A stretch of 64,000 nucleotides of DNA from a bacterium UBP8_UBA817 (GTDB taxonomy: Bacteria > Margulisbacteria > Marinamargulisbacteria > CAMDBA01): positions 1-64,000 of the forward strand of contig CAMDBA010000004.1 in the NCBI GenBank assembly GCA_945888995.1, written 5' to 3'. Positions 10,762 through 19,520 of the stretch are shown in pieces. Within the stretch, counting starts at the first letter, position 1. Each line of letters begins with the position of its first letter. The position numbers and the translations under genes were made by a program. The notes beneath the pieces were generated by a model. It did no database searches. It worked only from the letters and a program-made list of their open reading frames with translations, and was not told where the DNA came from.

Positions 10762-11316
10762 CTAATTTGTTTGCCGGGGTTTCGGTAGAATGCCCTCAAT
10801 CAATGTATTTCCGTAGACTTCCCGGAAAATCTCTTCGTAGACGATTTCGGGCATCATCTTTAGATACTGCCGCACCTTGTTGAAGCCGATATTGAATAGG
10901 AGCAGCTTTTGTTTTTCGATAAATTCCGGGTCCGGATCTGATAAGTGAATAAGAAAAAGCGGGAAAATATCGAATTGGGTCTTTGAAAGACATTGGATGA
11001 GCGGCATTGTGAACTCATCATTAAGATGGGCTTTGAGTAATAAAAATAAGAATTTATAACAATTGAGATGAAAGGTCGCGCCCAGAAAGGGTAATAATGT
11101 GATCTGTGTAAAAAATGGGTAGGTATGATAATTTTCGAGGATGCGGTCCAGGAGCGGCGGCTGATTTTCCGAAACCAGTAACATCATGGCGATGCTGGCT
11201 AATTGAGGATCTTCACTGTCCATAAAGCGAAATACGAAGTCTATTTCAGCGGGATCCAATGGTCCGGAGAAGGCTTGTTTTTGAACGAGTTGCGTTAATG
11301 CGTCAAAGGGGTTCAT
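10762..11316 (-). CDS. Hypothetical helical protein, 184 aa
   Basis: No family is recognised. The product is rich in Leu, Phe, Ile and Pro, with successive amphipathic helices that look HEAT-like or chaperone-like, and has no signal peptide. The ATG is preceded by AGGAG four bases upstream. It lies 29 nt after the glycosyltransferase gene and 99 nt before the giant gene on the same strand, so the three are probably co-transcribed. A small helical protein directly before a giant, possibly exported protein could be a dedicated chaperone, but only position supports this. Confidence 0.7.
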   Translation of the reverse strand: MNPFDALTQLVQKQAFSGPLDPAEIDFVFRFMDSEDPQLASIAMMLLVSENQPPLLDRILENYHTYPFFTQITLLPFLGATFHLNCYKFLFLLLKAHLNDEFTMPLIQCLSKTQFDIFPLFLIHLSDPDPEFIEKQKLLLFNIGFNKVRQYLKMMPEIVYEEIFREVYGNTLIEGILPKPRQTN

Positions 11317-11345
11317 GGGGCTCCTATAATAATGAAAGATTAGAC

Positions 11346-12926
11346 CTAATTGGGCTTAGTGACTTCTATTATAGTATGTTTTAAAAGATACATTAACGTA
11401 AAGCTTAGACTTGGTTTTTCTGCGTTTATTTCGGTCATTATTTCCTCGCCTGTTTTTGCTCCGGCCCGCAGGCTGGTTAAAACCGGAACCATTTCTTTAT
11501 AAACCCGGATATGCTTTTCCATAATCGTGATATTTTTTTCGCCGTCGACGATATGGTGACCTTCGGGGCTGAGTTGGTAGGTGTCTTTTAGAGACAGTAG
11601 CCGGGTTGGGAAATGCCGGTAGCTGGCGCCAAAGTCGTTTGTCAGACTTCCTTTGAATGTCTGTGGGGGTGCTGCTTTTGCCGCTTGGATCCGATTTCTG
11701 AAATAGGTTTCGCAGCGCGTCATCATCACCTCGGTGGAGAATTTCTTCTCGGCACTGAGTCTGGCATGTCGGCCGAGGGTTCGGCGTAAGTTTTGATCGT
11801 GATAGAGGTCGCGAAGGACGCGCTGGCAATACGGATGGTCATAGGCAACGGATTGGATAAACCGATCTCCGAAGCTAATGACGCTTAAGGCATTGAACCA
11901 GTAGTTGAACTCGGCGGTCTCTTCCATCCAATACGTTGGGATTTTATACCCGTCTTTGGCGTCGTCGATTAATTCTTTATAGCCGTTCCAATCGGTAATG
12001 ACGACGGGGAGTTCGGCGGCCATGGCTTCTACCACCGTAAGGCCGAATGTTTCGCCGGAATTATCCGACATGGAGGTAAAGACATCGGCGAGCAGGAAGA
12101 GCTCGTGAACGCGGCTTTGATCCAGGTCATGGATGAATTGAATATGGGTCTCCAGATGGGCCTCTTTCACATACTGGTGAAGATCGTCCGCATAGCTTTT
12201 AGCATGGACTTCTCCTGCTATTAATAATAGGGCGTCCGGTTCGTTGCCGAGACTTTGTTCAAAGTCTCGGATGAGCGGAAATACATCCATTTTGGTAAAC
12301 GGGTTCAACCTTGAAAAGTGCAGGAAGATTACTTTTTCTTCCGGAAGATTATAGGTTTTTCGGAGTGTTTTTTTATCCGATTTTGTCGGAAATTTTTCTA
12401 AATCAATCCCGAAGGGAATGACCCTTTGATCCAGTGGGCAGGATTGTCCCGGATACTGTGTTGCGACAAATTGATTAAACGAGGTTCTGCAGGATTCCGA
12501 CGGAAAAACAATGCTGTCCAGGAGGGTTCCATAGGTTAATAGCGTTCCGATGGCCGCGATTTGATTCGGCGCTTGAATGCTGTGCGTGAAATGGATGATC
12601 GGCAGATGGAGGCGATGCCGGTTTCGAAAGTGCAGAAGAAAGTCCAGTTGAAAATCCGGGACCACGGCCAGATCCGGGCAGCCTTCTTTTGAAATAAACG
12701 CCTCTAAATCCGTATAGGCCGTTTGATAAATCGGAATGTCAGAGCCGGCCAGTGTTTGCCGGTAGGCCTCGAAGGTATCCGTATCGGCGGTGGTGATCAT
12801 GACGACTTTTGTTGCGGACAGACGTGTGATAATGGTTTCGATCAGCGCTCTTGTCATCGTGGTGGCGCCGGTTATGGGGACATTTAATTGGATTAAGTGC
12901 TTGGGCAGGTCAAATAGAAGATACAT
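11346..12926 (-). CDS. GT4-type glycosyltransferase with C-terminal extension, 526 aa
   Basis: This is a retaining GT-B glycosyltransferase that would transfer a sugar from a nucleotide-sugar donor in the cytoplasm. The donor-binding half shows the family signature E-T-F-G-L-T-V-V-E-A-M near residue 295, the EX7E element. Earlier segments follow the GT-B pattern: a conserved His and Ser after the N-terminal Rossmann half, and I-P-F-G-I-D before the linker. About 90 residues beyond the normal end form a helical, winged-helix-like tail of unknown role. No good ribosome site precedes the ATG. It heads the minus-strand set that ends in the giant gene, so the giant protein or a surface glycan could be the acceptor (inference). 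Confidence 0.85.
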   Translation of the reverse strand: MYLLFDLPKHLIQLNVPITGATTMTRALIETIITRLSATKVVMITTADTDTFEAYRQTLAGSDIPIYQTAYTDLEAFISKEGCPDLAVVPDFQLDFLLHFRNRHRLHLPIIHFTHSIQAPNQIAAIGTLLTYGTLLDSIVFPSESCRTSFNQFVATQYPGQSCPLDQRVIPFGIDLEKFPTKSDKKTLRKTYNLPEEKVIFLHFSRLNPFTKMDVFPLIRDFEQSLGNEPDALLLIAGEVHAKSYADDLHQYVKEAHLETHIQFIHDLDQSRVHELFLLADVFTSMSDNSGETFGLTVVEAMAAELPVVITDWNGYKELIDDAKDGYKIPTYWMEETAEFNYWFNALSVISFGDRFIQSVAYDHPYCQRVLRDLYHDQNLRRTLGRHARLSAEKKFSTEVMMTRCETYFRNRIQAAKAAPPQTFKGSLTNDFGASYRHFPTRLLSLKDTYQLSPEGHHIVDGEKNITIMEKHIRVYKEMVPVLTSLRAGAKTGEEIMTEINAEKPSLSFTLMYLLKHTIIEVTKPN

Positions 12927-12961
12927 CGTCGTCAGATCTCGCTTTTATTTTTTTTTAAATA

Positions 12962-13051
12962 TTTAGGATAGTCTCGGCTGCTGTAGATGAATTAAGAAAA
13001 ATCGATAAAATCTCTCAGAGGTGAGTTAACGATAGAGGCTTTATAACACAC
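12962..13051 (+). repeat. ~90-bp imperfect direct repeat, copy A
   Basis: This copy begins TTTAGGAT, continues through CTGTAGATGAATTA and ends GATAGAGGCTTTATAACACA. It matches 13546-13634 in the same orientation with a few substitutions and small indels. The two copies flank the pair of inverted-end elements, so the whole block may have arisen by duplication or insertion. Confidence 0.75.
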
Positions 13052-13177
13052 AAAGCTTAAAGACGGCAGATGCCGCGGTCTCCCGAATTCCGCGATTTCC
13101 GGTCCACCCAGGCAGAATGAGCACAAAGTGGCCCAATAGCCACTACATCTTGCTCCAGTCCCTTTTTTGTTTGCATT

Positions 13178-13338
13178 AATGCACCCCCCACCTAACCTCC
13201 CCCCTTGCTAAGGGCGGAGGGACCCCCAAGCAGCGGATCTTCGGTGACTTTGGGATCTGGAAGTAAAGCCTGCCCTTGATAAGGGGAGGTTGGAGGGGTG
13301 AATTGACGCCTTAGCTTTAGCGTAGGAGGGAGGGGTGA
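13178..13338 (+). mobile_element. MITE/REP-like 161-bp element, copy 1
   Basis: The element starts with a C-rich run (CACCCCCCACCTAACC) whose approximate reverse complement (GGAGGTTGGAGGGGTG) recurs about 100 bases later, giving terminal inverted repeats of roughly 30 bp. A second G-rich tail ending GGGAGGGGTGA follows. It has no coding capacity. Such C-rich inverted-repeat units resemble non-autonomous mobile or intergenic repeat families, but the family is not identified. Confidence 0.7.
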
Positions 13339-13363
13339 ATTGAGTGTGTGAATTGAGAGCGAC

Positions 13364-13524
13364 AATGCACCCCCCACCTAACCTCCCCCCTTGCTAAGGG
13401 CGGAGGGACCCCCAAGCGGCAGATCTTCGGTGGCTTTGGGATCTGGAAGTAAAGCCTGCCCTTGATAAGGGGAGGTTGGAGGGGTGAATTGACGCCTTAG
13501 CTTTAGCGTAGGAGGGAGGGGTGA
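13364..13524 (+). mobile_element. MITE/REP-like 161-bp element, copy 2
   Basis: This is a near-identical tandem copy of 13178-13338 at an offset of 186 bases. Only a few substitutions are visible (for example cagcgg against cggcag, and gtgac against gtggc). A 25-base spacer separates the copies. Such high identity implies recent duplication or ongoing conversion. Confidence 0.75.
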
Positions 13525-13545
13525 TCGGATTGCGTGGAAGTCGGG

Positions 13546-13634
13546 TTTAGGATGCTCTCGGCGGCTGTAGATGAATTATAAAAAATCGATGCAATTTTGT
13601 TAGTCTCTCTCAACGATAGAGGCTTTATAACACA
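13546..13634 (+). repeat. ~90-bp imperfect direct repeat, copy B
   Basis: This is the second copy of the direct repeat at 12962-13051, sharing GTAGATGAATTA, AAAATCGAT and CGATAGAGGCTTTATAACACA. It lies about 160 bases upstream of the first gene of the plus-strand cluster, and its TTTATAAC could serve as a promoter element there. That role is not demonstrated. Confidence 0.7.
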
Positions 13635-13792
13635 GCGAATAGAAGGGAGGGTTGACCATAACTTAATAGGCATTCGATTTATTCAAGTTGATTATTAACC
13701 TTGAATAATAAAATTATTTCATTTTTTTACAAAACATCAGTATAAGAACCATTCAAAATCAAAAATACAGTTTCAATATAAAGGAGATCATT

Positions 13793-14086
13793 ATGGGTTC
13801 AACACCTATTGGCAATAATCCATCCTCAGCCGACCTTACCGCTAACGTAAAGAATGCAGGGGACGAGTATGAACATACAATGAGCGGTATCATAACCACT
13901 GCAAATGCAGTGGGTGGCGATGCGGGCGCGGCCTCCAGTAGTAGTGAATTGGGAAACATGTTATCGCTGAGCTTTAAACAAGCGGCGGCGGAAATTAAAA
14001 AAGATGCGAAAGTCGGTGCGAACCAATCACTGTCAAATGCAAGAAAGCAACAAGCTCAGAAAACCGAACAACAACTCGGTCAATAA
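13793..14086 (+). CDS. Small Ser/Ala-rich helical protein, 97 aa
   Basis: No family is recognised. The first half is rich in Asn, Ser, Thr, Ala and Gly. The second half (residues 50-97) is an amphipathic, Lys/Gln-rich helix. There is no signal peptide and no cysteine. A strong AAGGAGA ribosome site stands 5-6 nt before the ATG. It is the first gene of the plus-strand cluster and is followed by two hairpins, an arrangement common for highly expressed small structural subunits. Size and helicity are compatible with a needle, rod or WXG100-like subunit, but no diagnostic motif is visible. Confidence 0.75.
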   Translation: MGSTPIGNNPSSADLTANVKNAGDEYEHTMSGIITTANAVGGDAGAASSSSELGNMLSLSFKQAAAEIKKDAKVGANQSLSNARKQQAQKTEQQLGQ

Positions 14087-14144
14087 TAATCCCGTTTTTT
14101 GGGTTATTTTTGGAAGAGCAGGGGACGGCGGTCTTCTGCTCTTC
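14085..14144 (+). terminator. Two consecutive hairpins between the first two cluster genes
   Basis: The first hairpin pairs AATAA-T-CCC with GGGTTATT (bulged T) just after the stop codon and runs into a T-rich tract. The second has a perfect 9-bp stem, GAAGAGCAG (14113-14121) with CTGCTCTTC (14136-14144). The first may act as a partial terminator and the second as an RNA-stabilising or processing element, allowing more of the 97-aa protein than of the downstream products. Confidence 0.5.
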
Positions 14145-14212
14145 TTGCGTAAATCTCGATATAACAGTATTTTTTCTCAAGATATATTTTTTCAATAAAG
14201 AAGGTAACGACA

Positions 14213-14542
14213 ATGACAAATTCTCCAAGCACATCTCCAATGTTTGCCAGACAACATATTGAAACGGTGAATAAAAGTAAGGTGAATGTGATTTATGATT
14301 ATGCGTTCGGCGTCTATTTAGCTAATAATAATTTTTATAAAGAACTCAACCGCATTATCGGAGACATTACGACTAAAGGTAAAACCCGGACGATCAATGG
14401 GACCGAATTAGACGTGAGTACGTATTCGGGTCAAGCCGGATTGTCTATTTATCAAGATCAATTGACACAGGCGCGCGATACCATGAATGGGCTTTCCGAA
14501 TTAGGGATGAATAATGAGAAAAAACTCTGGCAGTTTAATTAA
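14213..14542 (+). CDS. Small hypothetical protein, 109 aa
   Basis: The product is unrecognised. It is mostly helical, Asn- and Tyr-rich, without signal peptide, membrane segment or cysteine. A ribosome site (AAGAAGGTAA) precedes the ATG. It lies between the hairpins after the 97-aa gene and the 838-aa gene, all co-directional. A short Gly/Thr-rich segment in the middle separates N- and C-terminal helices. It may be a second small subunit or a chaperone of the neighbouring system (inference from position only). Confidence 0.7.
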   Translation: MTNSPSTSPMFARQHIETVNKSKVNVIYDYAFGVYLANNNFYKELNRIIGDITTKGKTRTINGTELDVSTYSGQAGLSIYQDQLTQARDTMNGLSELGMNNEKKLWQFN

Positions 14543-14578
14543 CGGCCATGTTTTTTTATTAATTAGGGGGCTATTTCG

Positions 14579-17095
14579 ATGAGTGAGACTAATCCATTCC
14601 CAAAATCAAAACCGGCATTGTTGCCGTCTCTGATGCCAGTCAAACAAACTAAGGTATGGTCAAATGACCATGAGAGTATGGATACTTATCGAAAAGCGAC
14701 TCGCCAGGTGGCTTTTTTTCAAAAATTATTAGACTTCATGCCTCAGGCAGAGCTGGCCTTGTATGAACAGACCGGTGAAAAAGACCGTAATGACGAAGAC
14801 GTCACCAGGGCAAACTATATTGACTATCGGGGTAAATTAAATAAAGCCCGGTGGGATAGTAGCAAGGTGTATTACACGCCGACTGAGATGACCGTCGACG
14901 AAAACAATAAATTTATTGTCTCATATAAGCAAACTTCGCATGGAGGTGGCGGTGATTTTACCGGGAGGAATCAATATGGCCAGACTCACACTATGTGGGA
15001 CCAGACGGGTGTTTCGGGTTCGAATATAGTCTCGGGTTACGGGAATACTTGGAGCCATAACCTGAATATGTACAATGGGGCGCGGTCGTGGAATCCTTTT
15101 AAGCACTCATCACGAGGTAATCCTAGAAATACGGACAGAGGGTATGCTCAGTTTAATGACGATCCGGAACTCGCCAAGCTTAATAACCAATTCATGTCGC
15201 CGATGAATGCAATCCGGTCATTTAACGGGCGAGATATCTGGGCTCAAATTAATAACACGGTGTTAGCCCTGGAAAGTGGGAGCGGTCTGAATCTGGATGA
15301 CTCGAGTGATCCGTATACATTTGCGAGAAAAGGGATCAACACGTTTGATATTAAGGCCAATTATTACGAGATGGGGATGAATGTAAACAAGTGGAAAGAC
15401 TGGACGGACGAGCAGTGTTTTTCGTTTATGATGCAGTCATGGGAAGCGAAAAAGCGAGGATTTAAGGCCTACCAGGAAGTCTGGGGCCGCGTGTATGACA
15501 TGCCGAATCCTGAGCAAACTATTGACTTTTTCTCTGATGCTCCCGGCGAAATAGTTAAGCAGGACCTTCAATTAGGCAGATCCAAGAAAATGCATGTGGA
15601 GATGCAGGATTGGTATGCGGATGTGGCGGGTAAATTAGAAAACAAGACGATGCTGTTGCCGTTTAAATTAATGGCAATGATTACGCATAAGATGGATTAT
15701 AAGCTGGATGCATTGGGGTTTTGGGGAGATAAGGGCGCTCTTTATGACTCGAATTATAATATGACCGCCCAGGGGGTTTCGGGTGCACCTGCTACTGAAA
15801 CGTTGAATAAAATTGCGGTGAATGATGGATCCAGTGATTTCCAGAGAAAAATGGTAAGGGGGTATTTGAAGTATTATTCATCGGGAGGATCTATTTTAGG
15901 GACGTTGTCTTCTCAATTTAATGCTATTCCCGGTCTTGCCGCTATTAAGCTCAAAGATGCGCAGGTCCCCGCTACCGATGTGCCGTTTTTGTCCCGCTTA
16001 GAAGGGACCTTTAATTTTTCTAATGCAGCGGATATTAAGGCAACGGATTTGTATAATCGGGCAAGGCAATCTTATAATTTTTACTTTGATATTTTCGAAC
16101 AGATTACGGGCATTGACTTGCAATCAGGTAAAGACAAAAAATATGCAGCAACGATTTCGTCTCTGATGACAACGGGTACCGATGGCAAGGTAACCCTTAC
16201 GCTGCAGAAGGGGAACTCTGCGGCCGTATGGAAAGGATCTGAGACTGATGCCAGAGCGTTGATCAATGGATTGCGTCAGACCATATCGTTTTTGGAGCCG
16301 GTGGTGGCAGGTTTTGATCCGGTATCGGGCCTTAGTGCTTCTGTTGCAACTTATGAAAATGCGAATGTAGCGCCGGGTACGACGCGCCCTACTCTGACGC
16401 GGGTGTTGATCGATAATGCCGGGTCGACTGATTTTGCCAATACCATAACTGAAGCCAACCAAGGTGATTATGTGATTCAGGTTGATTATGTTCCTCATGG
16501 AAATACCGCCACTTCGCCGCCTGACATGGCTACGCATCGGACGGATGATTATGCGGGTGTCAGAGGGTATGACAAGGTTATCAAACTGCCGGGGGTGGGG
16601 GGGGCCTGGGGAACCGAAGGGTTTACAATAGAGTCCGCTTTGTATAACAGAACCAATACTAATACGTCTGTTTACCCGTTTTTGGATACCTGGACGAATA
16701 AACAATTAATTAAACGAGAACATATCTCGCGGACGAATCCGCCTGGAAATGTCGCTTTGCCTGCCAGCGCGCCTTTTCCATCGCGGGGACGGGGTTCCAG
16801 TCCGGATGGAGACGAGAATTGGGCCAGAGCGGCATGGGCCTATATGGGCGGTGCGGAAAATGAGATTGCGACTTCAGTTGTGGGTCGGCAACAGGTTAAC
16901 CGGGGCTTGAAGAAAAGGCATTCGGATAAGAAAACCTCTTGGATAAAGGAAAAAGAAGAGTGGACTGCTGATAATATGCGGATTCAACAGCTTGAGCAGA
17001 AATCTCGGTCTCGCCATAAGGCTGAAGAAAAACGCCAGGAGCAAAAATCCGTTCAAAGTATTAAAAAAGCTCAGCAGCCGAAGAAGAAAAAATAG
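14579..17095 (+). CDS. Large hypothetical protein with basic tail, 838 aa
   Basis: No family is recognised. An AGGGGG ribosome site precedes the ATG. There is no signal peptide or obvious membrane helix. Residues 110-220 are rich in Gly, Asn, Trp and Tyr. The centre (about 250-560) is mixed helix. Residues 570-760 look like beta structure with many Thr, Asn and Val. The last 70 residues are very basic and charged, ending in Lys repeats, a coiled-coil-like tail. This build would suit an exported structural or tip protein. The stop overlaps the ribosome site of the next gene, so the two are one transcript. Confidence 0.75.
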   Translation: MSETNPFPKSKPALLPSLMPVKQTKVWSNDHESMDTYRKATRQVAFFQKLLDFMPQAELALYEQTGEKDRNDEDVTRANYIDYRGKLNKARWDSSKVYYTPTEMTVDENNKFIVSYKQTSHGGGGDFTGRNQYGQTHTMWDQTGVSGSNIVSGYGNTWSHNLNMYNGARSWNPFKHSSRGNPRNTDRGYAQFNDDPELAKLNNQFMSPMNAIRSFNGRDIWAQINNTVLALESGSGLNLDDSSDPYTFARKGINTFDIKANYYEMGMNVNKWKDWTDEQCFSFMMQSWEAKKRGFKAYQEVWGRVYDMPNPEQTIDFFSDAPGEIVKQDLQLGRSKKMHVEMQDWYADVAGKLENKTMLLPFKLMAMITHKMDYKLDALGFWGDKGALYDSNYNMTAQGVSGAPATETLNKIAVNDGSSDFQRKMVRGYLKYYSSGGSILGTLSSQFNAIPGLAAIKLKDAQVPATDVPFLSRLEGTFNFSNAADIKATDLYNRARQSYNFYFDIFEQITGIDLQSGKDKKYAATISSLMTTGTDGKVTLTLQKGNSAAVWKGSETDARALINGLRQTISFLEPVVAGFDPVSGLSASVATYENANVAPGTTRPTLTRVLIDNAGSTDFANTITEANQGDYVIQVDYVPHGNTATSPPDMATHRTDDYAGVRGYDKVIKLPGVGGAWGTEGFTIESALYNRTNTNTSVYPFLDTWTNKQLIKREHISRTNPPGNVALPASAPFPSRGRGSSPDGDENWARAAWAYMGGAENEIATSVVGRQQVNRGLKKRHSDKKTSWIKEKEEWTADNMRIQQLEQKSRSRHKAEEKRQEQKSVQSIKKAQQPKKKK

Positions 17096-17104
17096 GAGTG
17101 CATT

Positions 17105-17938
17105 ATGTCGCATGATGTGAGTCAGATTGAGTCGTCTTCTCGTAAAGATTTAACCAGTAATCCGCAATATCAAAAATTGCAAAAAGACCTGCAAGCCAAA
17201 ACACAGCGAGCGCAGGATGTTCAAAAAAACCAGATCTACGACAAAACAACAATCCAAAAGCCGGACGATACCGCTGCGGCTACGCGACAGTCTGTTGTGG
17301 CTAAGCTTTTAGCGGATAGCCAGGATAATGTCAGCTTGTCTCCACGCTTTGTGTGGAAAAAGAATCAAGACGGTGAGATGGATGTTGCGCTTAATCCAGC
17401 TCAGAAATTTCTTACCAACGTCAAAACCGATGGGAAACAGGTTCTGAAAATCCTGGGATTTAAGATCGATTTTTCCCAAGGCAAGGTCAATGAGTTCAAA
17501 GAAGCCTTTATGCAAAATGTGATTCAGGCACGCTCGGATAATTTTTTATTATCTAAATACGGTCAGTTTAAGGTAGGGGCATTGGGCACGATGCTGACTC
17601 TTTTAGGTGTTTCTGCCGAAGAATTGAAAACCCTTCAGGAAGAAGCGTTGAAGGGGGCCATAAAGGACAATATCGCCTTAATGGAACAGTCCCTTTATGA
17701 TGATGAAGTCATGACGGTCGTCGGGACAAAAAAGTCTAAAAAAGCAACCGCGATGATGGCCGAGATTCGAATGAAGTTAACCGCTCAAATGGAAATGTTG
17801 GGAAATAAGGGCTATTGGTCGCCAGTCCGCATTCTCGAAGAGCGCCAAAGGCAAGTGAGTAAGATTCGCGAGGAATTTGGAAAAGAAACCGAAAACCTCC
17901 GGTATTTAGCGGATTATATTTCGCAGGTAGGGGGCTAG
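17105..17938 (+). CDS. Hypothetical helical protein, 277 aa
   Basis: The product is unrecognised. It begins with a Gln/Lys/Ser-rich flexible region (residues 1-65), followed by helices with a moderately hydrophobic segment around 165-185. It ends in a charged helix. There is no signal peptide. The gene starts 9 nt after the 838-aa gene with a GGAG ribosome site and ends 2 nt before the next ATG. Tight spacing places it in the same multi-gene system. A cytoplasmic partner or secreted component is equally possible. Confidence 0.75.
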   Translation: MSHDVSQIESSSRKDLTSNPQYQKLQKDLQAKTQRAQDVQKNQIYDKTTIQKPDDTAAATRQSVVAKLLADSQDNVSLSPRFVWKKNQDGEMDVALNPAQKFLTNVKTDGKQVLKILGFKIDFSQGKVNEFKEAFMQNVIQARSDNFLLSKYGQFKVGALGTMLTLLGVSAEELKTLQEEALKGAIKDNIALMEQSLYDDEVMTVVGTKKSKKATAMMAEIRMKLTAQMEMLGNKGYWSPVRILEERQRQVSKIREEFGKETENLRYLADYISQVGG

Positions 17939-17940
17939 TC

Positions 17941-18207
17941 ATGGCGACGAAAAAAACGCCCGTAAAGCCTGCTTCAAAGCCGATCCGAGTCGATATTGCG
18001 GATGCGAACGAAGACTTGATGACGGTAAAAGAGATTTCCGAGAAAATCGCCAAGCTCGATCAGTATATTATTAAAGTTCAGGCCCGTGCGGCACACTTGG
18101 AAAAAGAATTAGAAAATTTACGCGACGGCGGCACGGTCGCACGTAAATTGGTGGATCAAGGAAAAAAATTATACCAACTAAACGCGAACCTGGAACAGGA
18201 GATCTAG
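17941..18207 (+). CDS. Small coiled-coil protein, 88 aa
   Basis: The first 20 residues are basic and Pro/Lys-rich. Residues 28-88 form a continuous heptad pattern typical of a coiled coil. The AGGGGG ribosome site sits within the end of the preceding gene, and the stop lies one base before the next GTG start. Size and heptads are compatible with a small scaffold, chaperone or export-ATPase stalk-like protein, but no motif distinguishes these. Confidence 0.65.
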   Translation: MATKKTPVKPASKPIRVDIADANEDLMTVKEISEKIAKLDQYIIKVQARAAHLEKELENLRDGGTVARKLVDQGKKLYQLNANLEQEI

Positions 18208-18208
18208 G

Positions 18209-19342
18209 GTGTTGTTGTCCTTATGCATGATCGTCCGAGACAGCGCGTCGTTCCTGCGGTTAAACCTACCGGTACTGGCGGAATATGTAGACGAGATGGT
18301 GATTGTAGATACAGGTTCTGTTGATGACACGATGGCGTATTGTCGTTCTCTCGGTGCTCGGGTGTATGCGATGCCATGGGAAAATGATTTTTCCACACCG
18401 CGAAACGAAGCGTTTCGTCATGCAAAAGGGGACTGGATTTTGTGCCTGGATTCGGATGAATTTATGGCGCCGGAAGCTTTGGGGGTTTTGCGTGAGTGGT
18501 TGTTATCGGGTGAGGCGGACGGCGTGGCGTATAAATGCCCCATTTATCAGAATAAATTGATGGAACTTACCACCCAGACGCAGTTTCATTTTCGTATTAA
18601 ATTGGTTCAAAATTTTAAAGGATTTTCTTATAGTGGCCGCATCATTGAAGAAATTGTGGATGAGAACGGACGCGGGTTTGAGCAGGTCGTGAGCTTGATG
18701 GATATGTCGGTTTATCACTGGGGAAATCCGCATAATCTGAATCCTGTCGAATGGCAGGCCAAAAAAGACCGCAATATTCAAATTTTGGAAGCGCTTTTGT
18801 CAGAGGATCCGACTTCGGGTGAACGTGAACGCTATACCTATCAGCTCGCCGTTAATTATATGGAATCTAAAGTCTATGATAAAGCGATGGCGTTGTTTAA
18901 TCAGATTATGGTGGAGAGCCAGGATAATAGCGTAAAGCTGATAGAAGTCGGGATTAAACAGGCCAGGTGTCTGCTGGATGTCGGGCAGATCGAGAACTGT
19001 CAGACATTATGCCTGAACCTGCTGGAGCTGGATGCCGGACGCTCTGAGCTATGGAATATCTTGGGACTTTGTTCTCTGATGAAAAAGGACTTCGATTCGG
19101 CGGAAACGTATTTTACCAATAGTCTGGCGCAAACACTCCCGACTAAGACCTATGTTGATTTCCAAGTGGCCGAATATACGTATCTGAATCGCTTCTATCT
19201 GGGGCTCACTTATTTTTTTCAACAAAATTATGCAAGGTCCGAGCACTATTTTCGCGATAGTATAGAGCAGGGCTGCCATGGGGATTTATTAGAAAAGGCC
19301 CGCTATTATTTAGAAAAAGCTCAAAAGGAGGTCTATCAATGA
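18209..19342 (+). CDS. GT2 glycosyltransferase with TPR-like C-terminal half, 377 aa
   Basis: This is a GT-A family 2 glycosyltransferase. The N-terminal S-L-C-M-I-V-R-D-S, the V-D-T-G-S-x-D-D-T segment and the metal-binding D-S-D-E at residues 81-84 are all present. Residues about 190-375 form TPR-like helix pairs, a layout shared with protein- and peptide-modifying GT2 enzymes of the SunS type. The start is a GTG one base after the previous stop. Its place inside a cluster of unrecognised, possibly exported proteins suggests it glycosylates one of them (inference). Confidence 0.88.
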   Translation: MLLSLCMIVRDSASFLRLNLPVLAEYVDEMVIVDTGSVDDTMAYCRSLGARVYAMPWENDFSTPRNEAFRHAKGDWILCLDSDEFMAPEALGVLREWLLSGEADGVAYKCPIYQNKLMELTTQTQFHFRIKLVQNFKGFSYSGRIIEEIVDENGRGFEQVVSLMDMSVYHWGNPHNLNPVEWQAKKDRNIQILEALLSEDPTSGERERYTYQLAVNYMESKVYDKAMALFNQIMVESQDNSVKLIEVGIKQARCLLDVGQIENCQTLCLNLLELDAGRSELWNILGLCSLMKKDFDSAETYFTNSLAQTLPTKTYVDFQVAEYTYLNRFYLGLTYFFQQNYARSEHYFRDSIEQGCHGDLLEKARYYLEKAQKEVYQ

Positions 19343-19491
19343 AAGTCTCAACAAAAGGTGAATCAATGGCCAATGCAGCGGCGTCACGTGATGCGGCGAA
19401 AGGCTCGGCTGCTCCACAAAAAGATCTGTCGACCGTTAAAAATTGGGTGAATAAAATTTTTCATAATTTAGCTAAACCACACGGTAAATAA
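19339..19491 (+). CDS. Very small protein, 50 aa
   Basis: This short frame starts at an ATG overlapping the previous stop (ATGA) and has an almost perfect AAGGAGG site 7 nt upstream. That makes translation likely despite its size. The product is Ala/Ser/Lys-rich in its first 30 residues and ends with an amphipathic helix containing Trp, Ile, Phe and Leu. It could be a small subunit, a leader or a chaperone of the cluster. No homologue is recognised. Confidence 0.6.
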   Translation: MKVSTKGESMANAAASRDAAKGSAAPQKDLSTVKNWVNKIFHNLAKPHGK

Positions 19492-19520
19492 TCTATTTTT
19501 TTCGGAAGGCGGTGAGCGTT

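Larger units (their letters stand above)
12927..13792. other. Non-coding repeat-rich region between divergent gene blocks
   Basis: No convincing gene lies here. The 866 bases separate the divergent starts at 12926 (minus) and 13793 (plus) and must hold both promoters. They contain two copies of a GC-rich inverted-end element, a longer direct repeat flanking them, a short hairpin (AGTGGC/GCCACT near 13120-13145) and an AT-rich stretch at 13660-13790. A TATAAG at about 13740 could be a -10 box for the plus-strand cluster, but no good -35 stands with it. Confidence 0.6.

Noticed and set aside
13192-13377. Minus-strand frame of 61 codons across the repeat elements
   Set aside because: Pro/Ser-rich translation of the GC-rich inverted repeats, with no ribosome site.
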